Notes: generated from the letters alone by a model not told the origin. 64,000 nucleotides of DNA from SZUA-444 sp965226565 (GCA_965226565.1 CBDDDI010000005.1:62001-126000); one strand, 5' to 3'; positions 15,039-25,856 are shown, counted from the stretch's first letter. Made by a program: numbers and translations.

Positions 15039-18000
15039 ATGATTAATAACACATTGTATGATAAAGAATTTGAACACGATGCTTGTGGAATAGGTTCTGT
15101 TGTATCAATTGACGGTAAAAAAACACACCAAGTAGTTTCAGATGCTTTAGAAGTAGTAGAAAAACTTGAACATAGAGCTGGTAAAGATGCTCTTGGAGAA
15201 GTTGGAGATGGCGTTGGAATTATGCTTCAAATATCACACAATTTCTTTAAAAATCTAGATTTAGGTTTCAAAATTGGTGAAGAACGTGATTACGGTATTG
15301 GAATGTTTTTTCTACCAACTGATAAACTAAAAAGAATTCAAACAAAAAAACTATTAGAATTAATTATTAATAAATCTGGATTAGAATTTTTAGGTTGGAG
15401 AACAGTTCCTACTAATCCTTCAATACTAGGTAAAAAAGCAATTGATAAAATGCCTCAAATTGAACAATGTTTTATTAAACGTCCTTTAAACTTGAAAAAA
15501 GGAATTGAATTTGATAGAAAATTATATACAATTAGACGTGAATTTGAACATAGTGCTTCTGGTACATATGTTGTGAGTTTATCGTCACGTACAATTGTTT
15601 ATAAAGGTATGTTTTTAGTAACACAATTAAGACAATTTTATCTTGATTTATTAGATACATCTTATATTAGTGCAATTGCTATGGTTCACTCAAGATTTTC
15701 TACAAACACAAATCCAAGTTGGGAAAGAGCTCATCCTAACAGAGTTATTTTACACAATGGTGAAATAAACACCATTCGAGGTAATGCTGATCGTATGCTT
15801 GCAAGAGAAGAAACTATGTATTCTAAAGTTTTAGGAAATGATATAGAAAAAATCTTTCCTGTTGTTGATGCTAAAGGTTCAGACTCTGCAAAACTTGATA
15901 ATACTCTTGAATTTTTATATATGAATGGTGTAGATCTTCCTTTAGCTGTTATGATGACTATTCCAGAACCATGGAGAAATGATCCTTATATGGGCAGAAA
16001 GAAAAAAGATTTTTATCACTACTATGCAACAATGATGGAACCTTGGGATGGTCCTGCTGCAATTTTATTTTCTGATGGAGATATAATGGGTGCTGTTTTA
16101 GATAGAAACGGATTACGTCCATCACGTTATTATATTACAAAAGACAACACTTTAATTTTATCTTCAGAAATTGGTGTTTTAGATATAGATCCTTCAAAAA
16201 TAGTTAAAAAATCAAGATTACAGCCAGGTAAAATGCTTTTAGTTGACACTGTAAATAAAAAAATTATTTCTGATGATGAATGTAAAAATTATTATGCTTC
16301 TAAAAAACCTTACGGAGAATGGCTTGATAGAAATTCTTTACAACTAAAAGACTTACAAATTCCAAACAAAAAAGTAGAAATACACACTGAAGAATACAGA
16401 GCTAAACTATATAAAGCATTTGGATATACACACGAAGATGTAAAAGGTAATATTTTACCTATGGCTAAAAATGGTTTAGAGCCTACATCTGCTATGGGTA
16501 TTGATGTTCCACTTGCAATTTTATCAGATAAACATCAACCTCTTTTTAGATATTTTAAACAGCTATTTGCTCAAGTTACAAATCCACCAATAGATTCTTT
16601 ACGTGAAGAAGTTGTAACTGATACTACTGTTTATATTGGTTCTGATGGAAATTTGCTTGAAGATAACGCTGAAAACTGCTGTGTTTTAGAAGTTTCAAAT
16701 CCAATTTTAACTGGTACTGATTTGATTAAAATCAAAGCTCTTGATAAAAAAGGTTTTAAAACAAAAACTGTTTCTTTATTATATTACAAAAACACTTCTT
16801 TGGAACAAGCTCTTGAAAAATTGTTTGTACAATGTGATAAAGCATACAAAAAAGGTGCTAATATAATTGTACTTTCTGATAGAGGAATTGATGAAAATCA
16901 TGTTGCTATTCCTTCATTACTAGCTGTTTCAGCTGTACAAAAACATTTAGTTAAAACTAAAAAATGCACTGCTATTTCTATTATCTTAGAAAGTGGTGAA
17001 CCTCGTGATGTTCATCAATTTGCAACTCTTTTAGGATATGGTGCTAGAGCAATTAATCCTTATTTAGCACACGAATGTATTGAAGAATTAATAGATAAAA
17101 AAGTTCTTGATAAAGATTTATATACAGCTATTAATGATTATAATGATGCTATTTTACATGGAATTGTAAAAGTTTCTGCTAAAATGGGAATCTCTGTTAT
17201 TCAATCTTATCAATCCGCACAAATTTTTGAAGCAATAGGAATTAACAAACAAGTAGTTGATAAATATTTTACTAATACAGTAACTAGAATTGAAGGAATT
17301 GGACTTGAAGAAATTGCAGAAGGTGTAGAATTTAAACACTCAAAAGCATTTGATCCACTTTCATTAGGAACAGACACTACTCTTGATAGTTTAGGAATTT
17401 TGAAACTTAGAACTGGTAAAGACAAAGAGGACCATTTATATAATCCAGAAATTATTATTGCTTTACAACAAGCAGCACAAAACAATGATTATAAAAGATT
17501 TAAAGAATACACAGCTATGGTTGATAATGAACACAAACCACATACTTTAAGAGGTCTTTTAGGTTTTAATTTTGATGAAAGTAAAGCTATTTCAATTGAT
17601 GAAGTAGAGCCTGCAAGTGAAATTGTAAAACGATTTAAAACTGGTGCTATGTCTTATGGTTCAATTTCTATAGAAGCTCATCAATGTATGGCTACAGCTA
17701 TGAACAGATTAGGTGGAAAATCTAATTCTGGTGAAGGTGGAGAAAATATAGATAGATTTAACACAGAAAGAAATAGTGCTATTAAACAAGTAGCATCAGG
17801 ACGTTTTGGTGTTACTTCTGAATATCTATTAAGTGCAAAAGAAATCCAAATCAAAATGGCACAAGGTGCAAAACCTGGTGAAGGCGGACATTTGCCTGGA
17901 GCAAAAGTATATCCTTGGATTGCTAAAACACGTCATTCAACTACTGGTGTGTCTTTAATCTCGCCTCCTCCACATCACGATATTTACTCTATTGAAGATT

Positions 18001-19553
18001 TAGCTCAACTTATTTATGATCTTAAAAATGCAAACAAAGACTCTAGAATTTCTGTAAAACTTGTGTCTGAAGCTGGTGTTGGAACAATTGCAGCTGGTGT
18101 TGCAAAAGCTGGAGCTTCTGTAATATTAGTTTCAGGATTTGATGGTGGAACTGGTGCTGCGCCAACAAGCTCTATTTTAGATGCTGGACTTCCTTGGGAA
18201 TTAGGCCTTGCTGAAACACATCAAACTCTTATACAAAATGGTTTACGTTCAAGTGTGATTATTGAAACTGATGGAAAACTTATGAGTGGTAGAGATGTTG
18301 CTATTGCTGCAATTTTAGGTGCAGAAGAATTTGGATTCTCAACAGCTCCTTTAGTTACTATGGGTTGTATGATGATGAGAGTTTGTAATTTAGACACTTG
18401 TCCTGTTGGAATTGCAACACAAAATGAATGTTTACGTAAAAGATTTAGAGGTAAACCTGAATATGTAATGAACTTTATGTTGTTTATTGCACAAGAGCTT
18501 AGAGAAATTATGGCTAAACTTGGAATCAGAACATTAAATGAATTAACAGGTAGAACCGATTTAATAAAAATTCGTGATAAGAAAATTACTAAAAGAGCTG
18601 AACTTGTTAATATGAGTAAGATCATTTCTGATGTATATGCTGACCACAAAGAGAAAATTTTTGATCCAGATAAAAAGTTTGATTTTAAATTAAATGAAGT
18701 AATAGATGAGAAAATATTACTCAAAAAATTTAGAAAAGCTATTGATAATAATACTAAACATAGTGAAAATATTGATGTTTGTAGTACTGACAGAACACTT
18801 GGGACTATTTTAGGTTCTGAAATTACTAAGAAATTTAAAACTTCACTTGAAGATGATACTTATACTGTAAATTGCTTTGGTGGAGTTGGCCAATCATTTG
18901 GAGCATTTATTCCTAAAGGTCTAACTTTAAAACTTGAAGGAGATGCAAATGATTATTTAGGAAAAGGATTATCTGGTGGTAAAATTATAGTCTATCCTCC
19001 AAAAAATAGTGAATTTAAATCAGAAGAAAATATAATTATAGGAAATGTTGCTTTTTATGGTGCTACTTCTGGAGAAAGTTATATAAACGGAATTGCTGGA
19101 GAAAGATTTATGGTTCGTAACTCAGGAGCTACTGCAGTTGTTGAAGGTTGTGGAGACCATGGTCTTGAATACATGACAGGTGGTAAAGCAGTGATTTTAG
19201 GAGAAACAGGCAAAAACTTTGCAGCTGGAATGAGCGGAGGAATTGCATATGTTCTTGATATCAAACATGATTTATATTTAAAACTTAATAAATCATTAGT
19301 ATCTATGCTAGAAGTCACAAATAAAAATGATATTGAAGATTTAAAAGGATTAATTAATAATCATTTACAAGCAACAAATTCAAAACTTGCTGAAAAGATT
19401 TTAAATAATTTTGACAAATATTTACCTTACTTCAAAAAAATTGTACCTAATGATTATCAAAAAATGCTTAAATCTATTAGCGAATTTAAAGAAAAAGGAT
19501 TATCTTCTGATAAAGCTTTAATGGAAGCATTTACAAAATCACTAAATAAATAA
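15039..19553 (+). CDS. gltB: Glutamate synthase large (alpha) subunit
   Basis: GltB makes two glutamates from glutamine and 2-oxoglutarate. At 1504 residues it is full length. The precursor has a 15-residue propeptide; Cys16 in HDACGIG becomes the N-terminal nucleophile of the glutaminase domain after cleavage. The central domain, the FMN/2-oxoglutarate-binding barrel (KPGEGGHLPGAK; SGFDGGTGAAPTSS) and the 3Fe-4S cysteines in CMMMRVCNLDTCPVG follow, then the C-terminal GXGXG beta-helix. ATG 15039 follows AGGAGG. gltD follows after 13 bases. The leader attenuator places it in the putative ANTAR regulon. Confidence 0.98.
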   Translation: MINNTLYDKEFEHDACGIGSVVSIDGKKTHQVVSDALEVVEKLEHRAGKDALGEVGDGVGIMLQISHNFFKNLDLGFKIGEERDYGIGMFFLPTDKLKRIQTKKLLELIINKSGLEFLGWRTVPTNPSILGKKAIDKMPQIEQCFIKRPLNLKKGIEFDRKLYTIRREFEHSASGTYVVSLSSRTIVYKGMFLVTQLRQFYLDLLDTSYISAIAMVHSRFSTNTNPSWERAHPNRVILHNGEINTIRGNADRMLAREETMYSKVLGNDIEKIFPVVDAKGSDSAKLDNTLEFLYMNGVDLPLAVMMTIPEPWRNDPYMGRKKKDFYHYYATMMEPWDGPAAILFSDGDIMGAVLDRNGLRPSRYYITKDNTLILSSEIGVLDIDPSKIVKKSRLQPGKMLLVDTVNKKIISDDECKNYYASKKPYGEWLDRNSLQLKDLQIPNKKVEIHTEEYRAKLYKAFGYTHEDVKGNILPMAKNGLEPTSAMGIDVPLAILSDKHQPLFRYFKQLFAQVTNPPIDSLREEVVTDTTVYIGSDGNLLEDNAENCCVLEVSNPILTGTDLIKIKALDKKGFKTKTVSLLYYKNTSLEQALEKLFVQCDKAYKKGANIIVLSDRGIDENHVAIPSLLAVSAVQKHLVKTKKCTAISIILESGEPRDVHQFATLLGYGARAINPYLAHECIEELIDKKVLDKDLYTAINDYNDAILHGIVKVSAKMGISVIQSYQSAQIFEAIGINKQVVDKYFTNTVTRIEGIGLEEIAEGVEFKHSKAFDPLSLGTDTTLDSLGILKLRTGKDKEDHLYNPEIIIALQQAAQNNDYKRFKEYTAMVDNEHKPHTLRGLLGFNFDESKAISIDEVEPASEIVKRFKTGAMSYGSISIEAHQCMATAMNRLGGKSNSGEGGENIDRFNTERNSAIKQVASGRFGVTSEYLLSAKEIQIKMAQGAKPGEGGHLPGAKVYPWIAKTRHSTTGVSLISPPPHHDIYSIEDLAQLIYDLKNANKDSRISVKLVSEAGVGTIAAGVAKAGASVILVSGFDGGTGAAPTSSILDAGLPWELGLAETHQTLIQNGLRSSVIIETDGKLMSGRDVAIAAILGAEEFGFSTAPLVTMGCMMMRVCNLDTCPVGIATQNECLRKRFRGKPEYVMNFMLFIAQELREIMAKLGIRTLNELTGRTDLIKIRDKKITKRAELVNMSKIISDVYADHKEKIFDPDKKFDFKLNEVIDEKILLKKFRKAIDNNTKHSENIDVCSTDRTLGTILGSEITKKFKTSLEDDTYTVNCFGGVGQSFGAFIPKGLTLKLEGDANDYLGKGLSGGKIIVYPPKNSEFKSEENIIIGNVAFYGATSGESYINGIAGERFMVRNSGATAVVEGCGDHGLEYMTGGKAVILGETGKNFAAGMSGGIAYVLDIKHDLYLKLNKSLVSMLEVTNKNDIEDLKGLINNHLQATNSKLAEKILNNFDKYLPYFKKIVPNDYQKMLKSISEFKEKGLSSDKALMEAFTKSLNK

Positions 19554-19566
19554 AGGAGGAGTAGAC

Positions 19567-21006
19567 ATGGGAAAACCAACTGGATTTTTAGATTACAAAA
19601 GAAAATCTAACGATAAAATAAACGTTAAAGAACGAATTAAAAATTTCAATGAATTTTATGATTATATTTCTGAAGAAGATAGACAAAAACAAGGCGCACG
19701 ATGTATGAATTGTGGTGTACCATTTTGTAGCTCAGCTATTGAACTTTCTGGAATGGTTACTGGCTGTCCACTTCATAACTTAATTCCTGAATGGAATGAT
19801 GAAATATATCAAGGTAACTATTCTCAAGGTTTATCAAGACTTTTAAAAACTAATTGCTTTCCTGAATTTACAGGAAGAGTGTGTCCTGCACTTTGTGAAA
19901 AAGCTTGTATAAATGGACTTGACGATGTTCCTGTTACTATACATGATAATGAACTATTTCTAATTGAAAAAGGTTTTGAAAATGGAGAAATGATTCCTAT
20001 ACCTCCTAAATTTCGTAGTGATAAAAAAATTGCTGTAATTGGATCTGGTCCTGCTGGTTTAGCTGTTGCAGAAAAGCTAAATAAAAGAGGTCATAATGTT
20101 ACTGTTTTTGAACGTGATGACAAATTTGGTGGACTTTTAATGTACGGAATTCCAAATATGAAGTTAGACAAATCTGTTATTGACAGAAGAATTGATCTTA
20201 TGACTCAAGAAGGAATTACATTTATTGCAAATAAAGATTTTGGCAAAAATCTATCTTTAACTGAACTTGAAGAAAATTTTGATGCAATAGTTTTATGTTG
20301 TGGAGCTAAAAAAGCTAGAGATCTAAATCTTGAAAATAGAGATTCAGAAGGAATTCATTTTGCTGTAGACTTTTTATCAAGCACAACAAAAAGTTTAATT
20401 GAAAACAACTTAAAAGAAAATTCATATATATCTGCTAAAGATAAAAATGTTGTTATTGTTGGTGGTGGAGACACAGGAAATGACTGTGTTGGAACATCAA
20501 TTCGCCATGGTGCTAAATCTGTTGTGCAAATTGAAATTATGCCAAAATTACCAGAAAAACGTCTTGAATCTAATCCTTGGCCAGAATGGCCTAAAGTTTG
20601 TAATACTGATTATGGCCAAGAAGAAGCAATTGAAACATATGGTCATGATCCACGTGTTTATCAAACAACTATCAAAAAAATCTATCAAAAAAACAATCAA
20701 ATAACTGATGTTTTAACTGTTAAAGTTGAATTTAAAGACGGAAAGTTACATGAAATTGAAGGAACAGAAAAGAAAATTAAAGCTGATTTACTTTTAATTG
20801 CAGCTGGATTTGTTGGATATGAAGATTATATTGCAAAAAATATTACTATTCCTACAAAAAAAGATATCTCTTTTAAAACTAATCATGACAAAGTTTTTGC
20901 ATGTGGAGATATAAAAAGAGGTCAATCACTTGTTGTATGGGCTATTTCAGAAGGAATAAAATGTGCTAAAGAAATAGATTCATTTCTTATGGGATACACT
21001 AATTAA
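19567..21006 (+). CDS. gltD: Glutamate synthase small (beta) subunit
   Basis: 479 residues, the usual length. GltD passes electrons from NADPH through FAD and two 4Fe-4S clusters to GltB. The N-terminal cluster cysteines are in CMNCGVPFC, GCPLHN, NCFPEFTGRVCPALCEKAC. The FAD-binding motif GSGPAGLA lies near residue 160 and the NADPH-binding GGGDTGND near residue 300. AAAGGAGG precedes ATG 19567. It is translationally close-coupled to gltB and followed by dapL after 29 bases. Confidence 0.97.
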   Translation: MGKPTGFLDYKRKSNDKINVKERIKNFNEFYDYISEEDRQKQGARCMNCGVPFCSSAIELSGMVTGCPLHNLIPEWNDEIYQGNYSQGLSRLLKTNCFPEFTGRVCPALCEKACINGLDDVPVTIHDNELFLIEKGFENGEMIPIPPKFRSDKKIAVIGSGPAGLAVAEKLNKRGHNVTVFERDDKFGGLLMYGIPNMKLDKSVIDRRIDLMTQEGITFIANKDFGKNLSLTELEENFDAIVLCCGAKKARDLNLENRDSEGIHFAVDFLSSTTKSLIENNLKENSYISAKDKNVVIVGGGDTGNDCVGTSIRHGAKSVVQIEIMPKLPEKRLESNPWPEWPKVCNTDYGQEEAIETYGHDPRVYQTTIKKIYQKNNQITDVLTVKVEFKDGKLHEIEGTEKKIKADLLLIAAGFVGYEDYIAKNITIPTKKDISFKTNHDKVFACGDIKRGQSLVVWAISEGIKCAKEIDSFLMGYTN

Positions 21007-21035
21007 TAATAATATAAATTACGGAGGATTCTTTA

Positions 21036-22220
21036 ATGAATTTAAATCAGAATTATGAAAACTTAAAAGAAAGTTATCTTTTTTCAACAATTGCAAAAAA
21101 AGTAAATGAATATACAAAAGCTAATCCTCAAAATAAAATTATTCGTTTAGGAATTGGTGATGTTACTTTACCATTAGCACCAATTGTAATAGAAAAGATG
21201 GATGAAGCAGTAAAAGAAATGGGCTTTGCTGAAACTTTTCATGGATACGGAGAAGAACAAGGATATGAATTTTTAAGAAACGCTATTTGTAATTACTATA
21301 ATAAAAAAAATGTAAAATTGAATAATGATGAAATTTTTGTTAGTGATGGAGCTAAAAGTGATATAGGAAATATTCTTGATATTTTTGATAAAGACAATAC
21401 TGTTTTAATTCCAGATCCAGTTTATCCTGTATATGTTGACACTAACATTATGGCTGGAAGAAAAATTTTATATTTAAATGGAAATGAAGATAACAATTTT
21501 CTTCCTATGCCTGATTTTGATGTTAAATGTGACATAATCTATTTGTGTTCTCCAAACAATCCTACAGGATCAGTTTATAACAAAGAGCAATTAGAAGAAT
21601 GGATTTCTTATGCTTTAAAAAACAATGCTGTTATTTTATTTGATAGTGCTTATGAAGCTTTTATCACAGATAAATCACTTCCAACAAGCATTTATGAAAT
21701 TGATGGAGCAAAAAAATGTGCTATTGAATTTTGTTCTTTATCAAAAAAAGCTGGTTTTACTGGTGTTAGATGTGGATATACAGTTATACCACATGAACTT
21801 ATTATTAATAACTCTAGTTTAAATAAATTATGGTTACGAAGACAAACAACTAAATTTAATGGTGTACCATATATAGTTCAACGTGGTGCTGAGGCGGTAT
21901 TTACAAACAAAGGATTTGAACAAACTCAACAAAATATTGATTATTATATGAATAATGCAAAAATAATTTCTAAAACTTTAAAAGAACTTGGAATTTGGTT
22001 TGTTGGTGGAGAAAATTCACCATATATATGGCTTAAATGTCCTAATAAAATGAGTTCATGGGAATTTTTCGATTTCCTTCTTAATAAAGCAAACATTGTT
22101 GGAACTCCAGGTCAAGGTTTTGGTGCAAATGGAGAAAATTATTTTAGATTAACAGCATTTAATTCACAAGAAAATGTAATAGAAGCTATAGACAGATTAA
22201 AAAAAGTTTTAGATAAATAA
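21036..22220 (+). CDS. dapL: LL-diaminopimelate aminotransferase
   Basis: DapL converts tetrahydrodipicolinate and glutamate directly to LL-diaminopimelate, a short route to lysine and peptidoglycan precursors. The 394-residue class I/II PLP enzyme has the family start (NQNYENLKESYLFSTIAKKV), GIGDVTLPLAP, the CSPNNPTGS loop, and the PLP lysine K237 in CSLSKKAGFTGVR. Start ATG 21036 follows CGGAGGA. Its place directly behind gltBD is sensible because its amino donor is glutamate. A terminator follows. Confidence 0.95.
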   Translation: MNLNQNYENLKESYLFSTIAKKVNEYTKANPQNKIIRLGIGDVTLPLAPIVIEKMDEAVKEMGFAETFHGYGEEQGYEFLRNAICNYYNKKNVKLNNDEIFVSDGAKSDIGNILDIFDKDNTVLIPDPVYPVYVDTNIMAGRKILYLNGNEDNNFLPMPDFDVKCDIIYLCSPNNPTGSVYNKEQLEEWISYALKNNAVILFDSAYEAFITDKSLPTSIYEIDGAKKCAIEFCSLSKKAGFTGVRCGYTVIPHELIINNSSLNKLWLRRQTTKFNGVPYIVQRGAEAVFTNKGFEQTQQNIDYYMNNAKIISKTLKELGIWFVGGENSPYIWLKCPNKMSSWEFFDFLLNKANIVGTPGQGFGANGENYFRLTAFNSQENVIEAIDRLKKVLDK

Positions 22221-22225
22221 ATTTT

Positions 22226-22269
22226 AAAATTGATGTTTGCTAAAAAATTGTAGCATACATCAATTTTTT
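22226..22269 (+). terminator. Terminator of gltB-gltD-dapL
   Basis: A 17-position stem (22226-22242 with 22251-22267, one mismatch) with an eight-base loop and a T tract directly after dapL. Confidence 0.88.
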
Positions 22270-22348
22270 ATAATTTTTACTATTTTTTGTGACATAATAA
22301 ATTAATCAGATTATTAAATCTTCAAATTTAATTAAGGAGAATAAAAAT

Positions 22349-22552
22349 ATGATTGTATTAAAAATTGAAGGTATGATATCCATACATTGTGTTAAACGTC
22401 TTGAAAAATCACTTAGAAATGTTGATGGTGTGACACATGCTGATATTAATCTTGAAGACAAACAGGCTATTATTAAAGGTGATAATATCTCAGAAAATGA
22501 TTTAATAAAAACAGTTTCTGATAATGGATATGAAATAACAGAAATAATTTAA
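22349..22552 (+). CDS. Heavy-metal-associated (HMA) fold protein lacking the first Cys
   Basis: 67 residues, the length of a single CopZ-type ferredoxin-like domain. The metal motif GMxCxxC reads GMISIHC here, so the first Cys is Ser and only the second remains. The rest keeps the fold pattern: VKRLEKSLRNVDGV, the LEDKQAIIKGD strand and the C-terminal NGYEI. TAAGGAG precedes ATG 22349. With one Cys it may not bind Cu(I) in the usual way, or may do so as a dimer. It stands alone between two terminators, with no P-type ATPase beside it. Confidence 0.8.
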   Translation: MIVLKIEGMISIHCVKRLEKSLRNVDGVTHADINLEDKQAIIKGDNISENDLIKTVSDNGYEITEII

Positions 22553-22571
22553 AACATATTTAAAAATAAAT

Positions 22572-22601
22572 AGCATTACAGATAATATAATCTGTAATGC
22601 T
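22572..22601. terminator. Bidirectional terminator between convergent genes
   Basis: A perfect 12-pair stem (22572-22583 with 22590-22601) with a six-base loop lies between the HMA-like gene and the convergent ABC permease gene, AT-rich on both flanks. Confidence 0.75.
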
Positions 22602-22608
22602 TTAATAT

Positions 22609-24972
22609 TTATAATTTTTTCTTTATATGAATTAAACTTAAAATAGACATTGACACTGGTAAAGATAAATAAATTATATTAAATTTATTAGCAACTGATC
22701 CATTATTTATAAACATATTAAAAGTATACATACAATTATGTAAAGTAAAATTATTTAATAGATTTATTCCACAATAATTTAATAAAAATGAAGTTGCAAA
22801 TAATGCAGTTGCAATAATAATAGTATTAATATAATCTTTAAAAAATATTGACAATGCAAAGATAGTAAGCATTATTAATAAAAAAACAATAAACTTAACT
22901 GAATATACAAAAATCAAATACTGTAAAATGTTTATGTTTTCAGGATAATTGGAGAACATTTTAATACTTGCAATAGGTTCAAATAATGAGTCAGAACCAT
23001 ATAAATTAATAACTTTCACAAAATAAGGAACATAAACTACAATAAAACAAATTATTGTATAAATTAGTCCAGTTACACTTTTTGAAATAAACAAACGTGT
23101 TTTGCTATTATAAACTCTAACTAATTTTATTGCATTATTTTTATATTCTATACTAAAAATACTTGCATATCCAATAATTAATATTAAAGTTAAAATTAAT
23201 GTATTATAATTATTTTGAAATACATCATCAACTCCAATTAACTTATTAAATCCTTTATCAAAAACAAAGCTTAGTTTTTTACCATTATCATAATTTCCTT
23301 TTAAATATTGATATTTTGGAAATATATTTTCTTCAAATAATCTTTGATAATAAAATATAGATGAATATTTTTGAGAGATTACATTAAACTCAGTTTTATC
23401 AATTTCTCCTAATGCAGCTTTTTCTTTCCACATATTAAATTCTGCTAATTTATCTTCGTAATTCTTTTTATCATCAAGTATTTTTTGCTCTTTTAAATCA
23501 GTATACTCACCTGCTATTTTTGATATATATGCCTTTTGATATTTATCTTCAGGAGATAAATATTCTTTAGAATTATATATATTTATAATTTGTAATATTG
23601 TTAAAACTATGATAACTAAAATAATTTTATTTGTGAAATAAAGTTTATAATTTTCATATGTAAATAACGACTTAGGTATAACTTTTTTATATTTAATTTT
23701 CTTAAATATATTTTTTAAAAAAGACTCATCAAAAATATTATTCCTTGAAAAAACCAACACAATAATAACTGAAAATAAAATTATTTCTATAAAAACAACT
23801 ATCCAAAATATACTCACTATAGATATTGGATAACCAAAAATATTTATATTTCTACAATTGCTATATATGCTATTAATATTTATTAAACTTATCAAATTAA
23901 TATATTTAAAAAACATTAAAGATGAATTACTATTAATCAAAGTATACATAAGAATATTAATTATAGCTAATAAAAATAATGATATATTAATTAAAGTATT
24001 ATTATTTACAATTACACAAATTAATAAAATTATTGTTGATAATAACATATATATTGCAGCTTTACTACAAAAAAACAACACTATATATTCAAATACATTT
24101 ATTTTCATCAAACTACCAGTAAATCCAAAAACTGATTGCAATGATCTTGATAAATCTCCTAAACCATATGTATTTATAGCACAAATAAAATTAGCTCCAT
24201 AGATAGTCATAACTAAAAAAATCGATAATATCCAAAGCGTTACGAGTTTTGATAAAACAAAATAGATTCTACCATTTTTACAAGGTTTTATTAATTTAAA
24301 CAATCCTTTATTATTTTCATAAATAAATAAAATATTACATATAAAAACAATTAAAAAAATAGCCAAGAAATCAGAAATTTGATGATTTGTAGCCATGTTT
24401 AAACCTTTATCAATATCATATTTAAGATCTATATCTTTCATATTTTGATACTGTTTAGCAGTTTTAATTATATTTCTTTTTGAAAAATCTTTTTCATTAG
24501 AAAAAATAGAAATATTAGAAAGCATATTGGCTTTATTATCTATCTCTTTTAAGAAATCATCATAATTTACTATATTATTTAAATTTTTAGAAGCTTCTAA
24601 AAAAAGAATTTTTTCTAAAAATGGATCATCAAAATATTTTGAAGAACTTTCAATTGACGGATACATTTTTAAAATTTTTTGTTGTTTCTTAGACATTTCA
24701 TCAAAAGAAAAATTTTGTGTAAACTCTATAGTTTGCAAATAATTTATCTTTTCATCTACAAATTCTAACCGTTCACTATCTGAAGAAAAATTAGCTAAAT
24801 CCTCATTAAGCTGTGAAAAAATTTTCAAATCAACTTTTTGATTCATATATTTTTCTGGAAATATCTCTTTTTGATATAAAAATATACAATTTATTGCTAT
24901 TCCAAAAATTAAGAAAAACCAAAATTTTTTCCGCGATATAACTTTATATATTTCTAAAAAAACTAACCTCAT
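22609..24972 (-). CDS. ABC-2 type permease, double-module
   Basis: 787 residues. It is built as two similar halves: each starts with a basic stretch and one membrane helix (about residues 15-33 and 458-478), then an extracytoplasmic Lys/Glu-rich helical domain, then a group of five or so hydrophobic helices. This duplicated ABC-2 layout resembles permeases that export peptides or act in resistance. The start follows TAGGAGG, 8 bases after the ATPase gene, so the two form one transporter. It is the last gene of lipoprotein-ATPase-permease. The substrate is not evident. Confidence 0.85.
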   Translation of the reverse strand: MRLVFLEIYKVISRKKFWFFLIFGIAINCIFLYQKEIFPEKYMNQKVDLKIFSQLNEDLANFSSDSERLEFVDEKINYLQTIEFTQNFSFDEMSKKQQKILKMYPSIESSSKYFDDPFLEKILFLEASKNLNNIVNYDDFLKEIDNKANMLSNISIFSNEKDFSKRNIIKTAKQYQNMKDIDLKYDIDKGLNMATNHQISDFLAIFLIVFICNILFIYENNKGLFKLIKPCKNGRIYFVLSKLVTLWILSIFLVMTIYGANFICAINTYGLGDLSRSLQSVFGFTGSLMKINVFEYIVLFFCSKAAIYMLLSTIILLICVIVNNNTLINISLFLLAIINILMYTLINSNSSLMFFKYINLISLININSIYSNCRNINIFGYPISIVSIFWIVVFIEIILFSVIIVLVFSRNNIFDESFLKNIFKKIKYKKVIPKSLFTYENYKLYFTNKIILVIIVLTILQIINIYNSKEYLSPEDKYQKAYISKIAGEYTDLKEQKILDDKKNYEDKLAEFNMWKEKAALGEIDKTEFNVISQKYSSIFYYQRLFEENIFPKYQYLKGNYDNGKKLSFVFDKGFNKLIGVDDVFQNNYNTLILTLILIIGYASIFSIEYKNNAIKLVRVYNSKTRLFISKSVTGLIYTIICFIVVYVPYFVKVINLYGSDSLFEPIASIKMFSNYPENINILQYLIFVYSVKFIVFLLIMLTIFALSIFFKDYINTIIIATALFATSFLLNYCGINLLNNFTLHNCMYTFNMFINNGSVANKFNIIYLSLPVSMSILSLIHIKKKL

Positions 24973-24980
24973 ATTTCCTC

Positions 24981-25853
24981 CTAGGCTTTTATATCATCAA
25001 AATGATATAAATATACTTCTTCAAGAGTAGGAAGAACTTTTGTATACTGATAACCTGTTGGTATTTTTTCTGAAATGAGTTTAACACAAACTCCATTTGT
25101 ATTTTTTGAAATATTTGATATTTTAAAACTACTTTCTAAATCAGGTATATCTTTTTCTTTACAATTAACTTCAAAAACTAAATCATTCATATTTGAAATA
25201 AAATCTTGTGGAGTTTGCTTGCTTATTACTTTTCCATCTTTTAAAAGTATAATCTTTTTTGCTATAAACTCAATATCAGAAACAACATGTGTTGCAAAAA
25301 TCACTATTTTATTTAATGCAACCTTTGAAATCAAATTACGTATTCTTATTCTTTCTTTTGGATCAAGTCCTGCTGTTGGTTCATCCAAAATTAATACACT
25401 TGGATTATTTAAAATTGCTTGTGCAATTAAAACTCTTTGTTTCATTCCTCCTGAAAATACACCTAATTTCTTATCTAGTTCAGAAGTCAAATCAACAAGT
25501 TCAGCATATTCTGCAATTTCTTTTTTAGCTTGTTTTTTTGGCATACCTTTCAATGCAGTTATATAATATAAAAATTGCTTTGCTGTAAATTCATCATATA
25601 AAGTTTGTTGTTGTGGCATAAATCCTAATTTATTTTTAAAATTCTTACCTAACTTTTTAATATCTTCATTATCAAACAACACTTCACCTGTTTTTAATGA
25701 TACGTTTCCACTAATAATGTTCATTAAAGTAGATTTGCCCGCACCATTTGGTCCGAGCAATCCATATATTCCAGATGAAAGTTTAATATTAACATTATCA
25801 AGAGCTTTTTTATTTTTATAATATTTTGAAACGCTCTTAATGTCTAATGTCAT
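24981..25853 (-). CDS. ABC transporter ATP-binding protein
   Basis: 290 residues. Walker A GPNGAGKST at 34-42, Q-loop MPQQQ near 80, signature FSGGMKQR at 133-140, Walker B VLILDEP at 153-159 and the H-loop THV near 190. The order and spacing are of the CcmA/DrrA class that powers ABC-2 exporters. The C-terminal 60 residues are a variable accessory domain. It lies 3 bases after the substrate-binding lipoprotein and 8 before the permease, so all three are co-translated. Confidence 0.93.
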   Translation of the reverse strand: MTLDIKSVSKYYKNKKALDNVNIKLSSGIYGLLGPNGAGKSTLMNIISGNVSLKTGEVLFDNEDIKKLGKNFKNKLGFMPQQQTLYDEFTAKQFLYYITALKGMPKKQAKKEIAEYAELVDLTSELDKKLGVFSGGMKQRVLIAQAILNNPSVLILDEPTAGLDPKERIRIRNLISKVALNKIVIFATHVVSDIEFIAKKIILLKDGKVISKQTPQDFISNMNDLVFEVNCKEKDIPDLESSFKISNISKNTNGVCVKLISEKIPTGYQYTKVLPTLEEVYLYHFDDIKA

Positions 25854-25856
25854 TTT

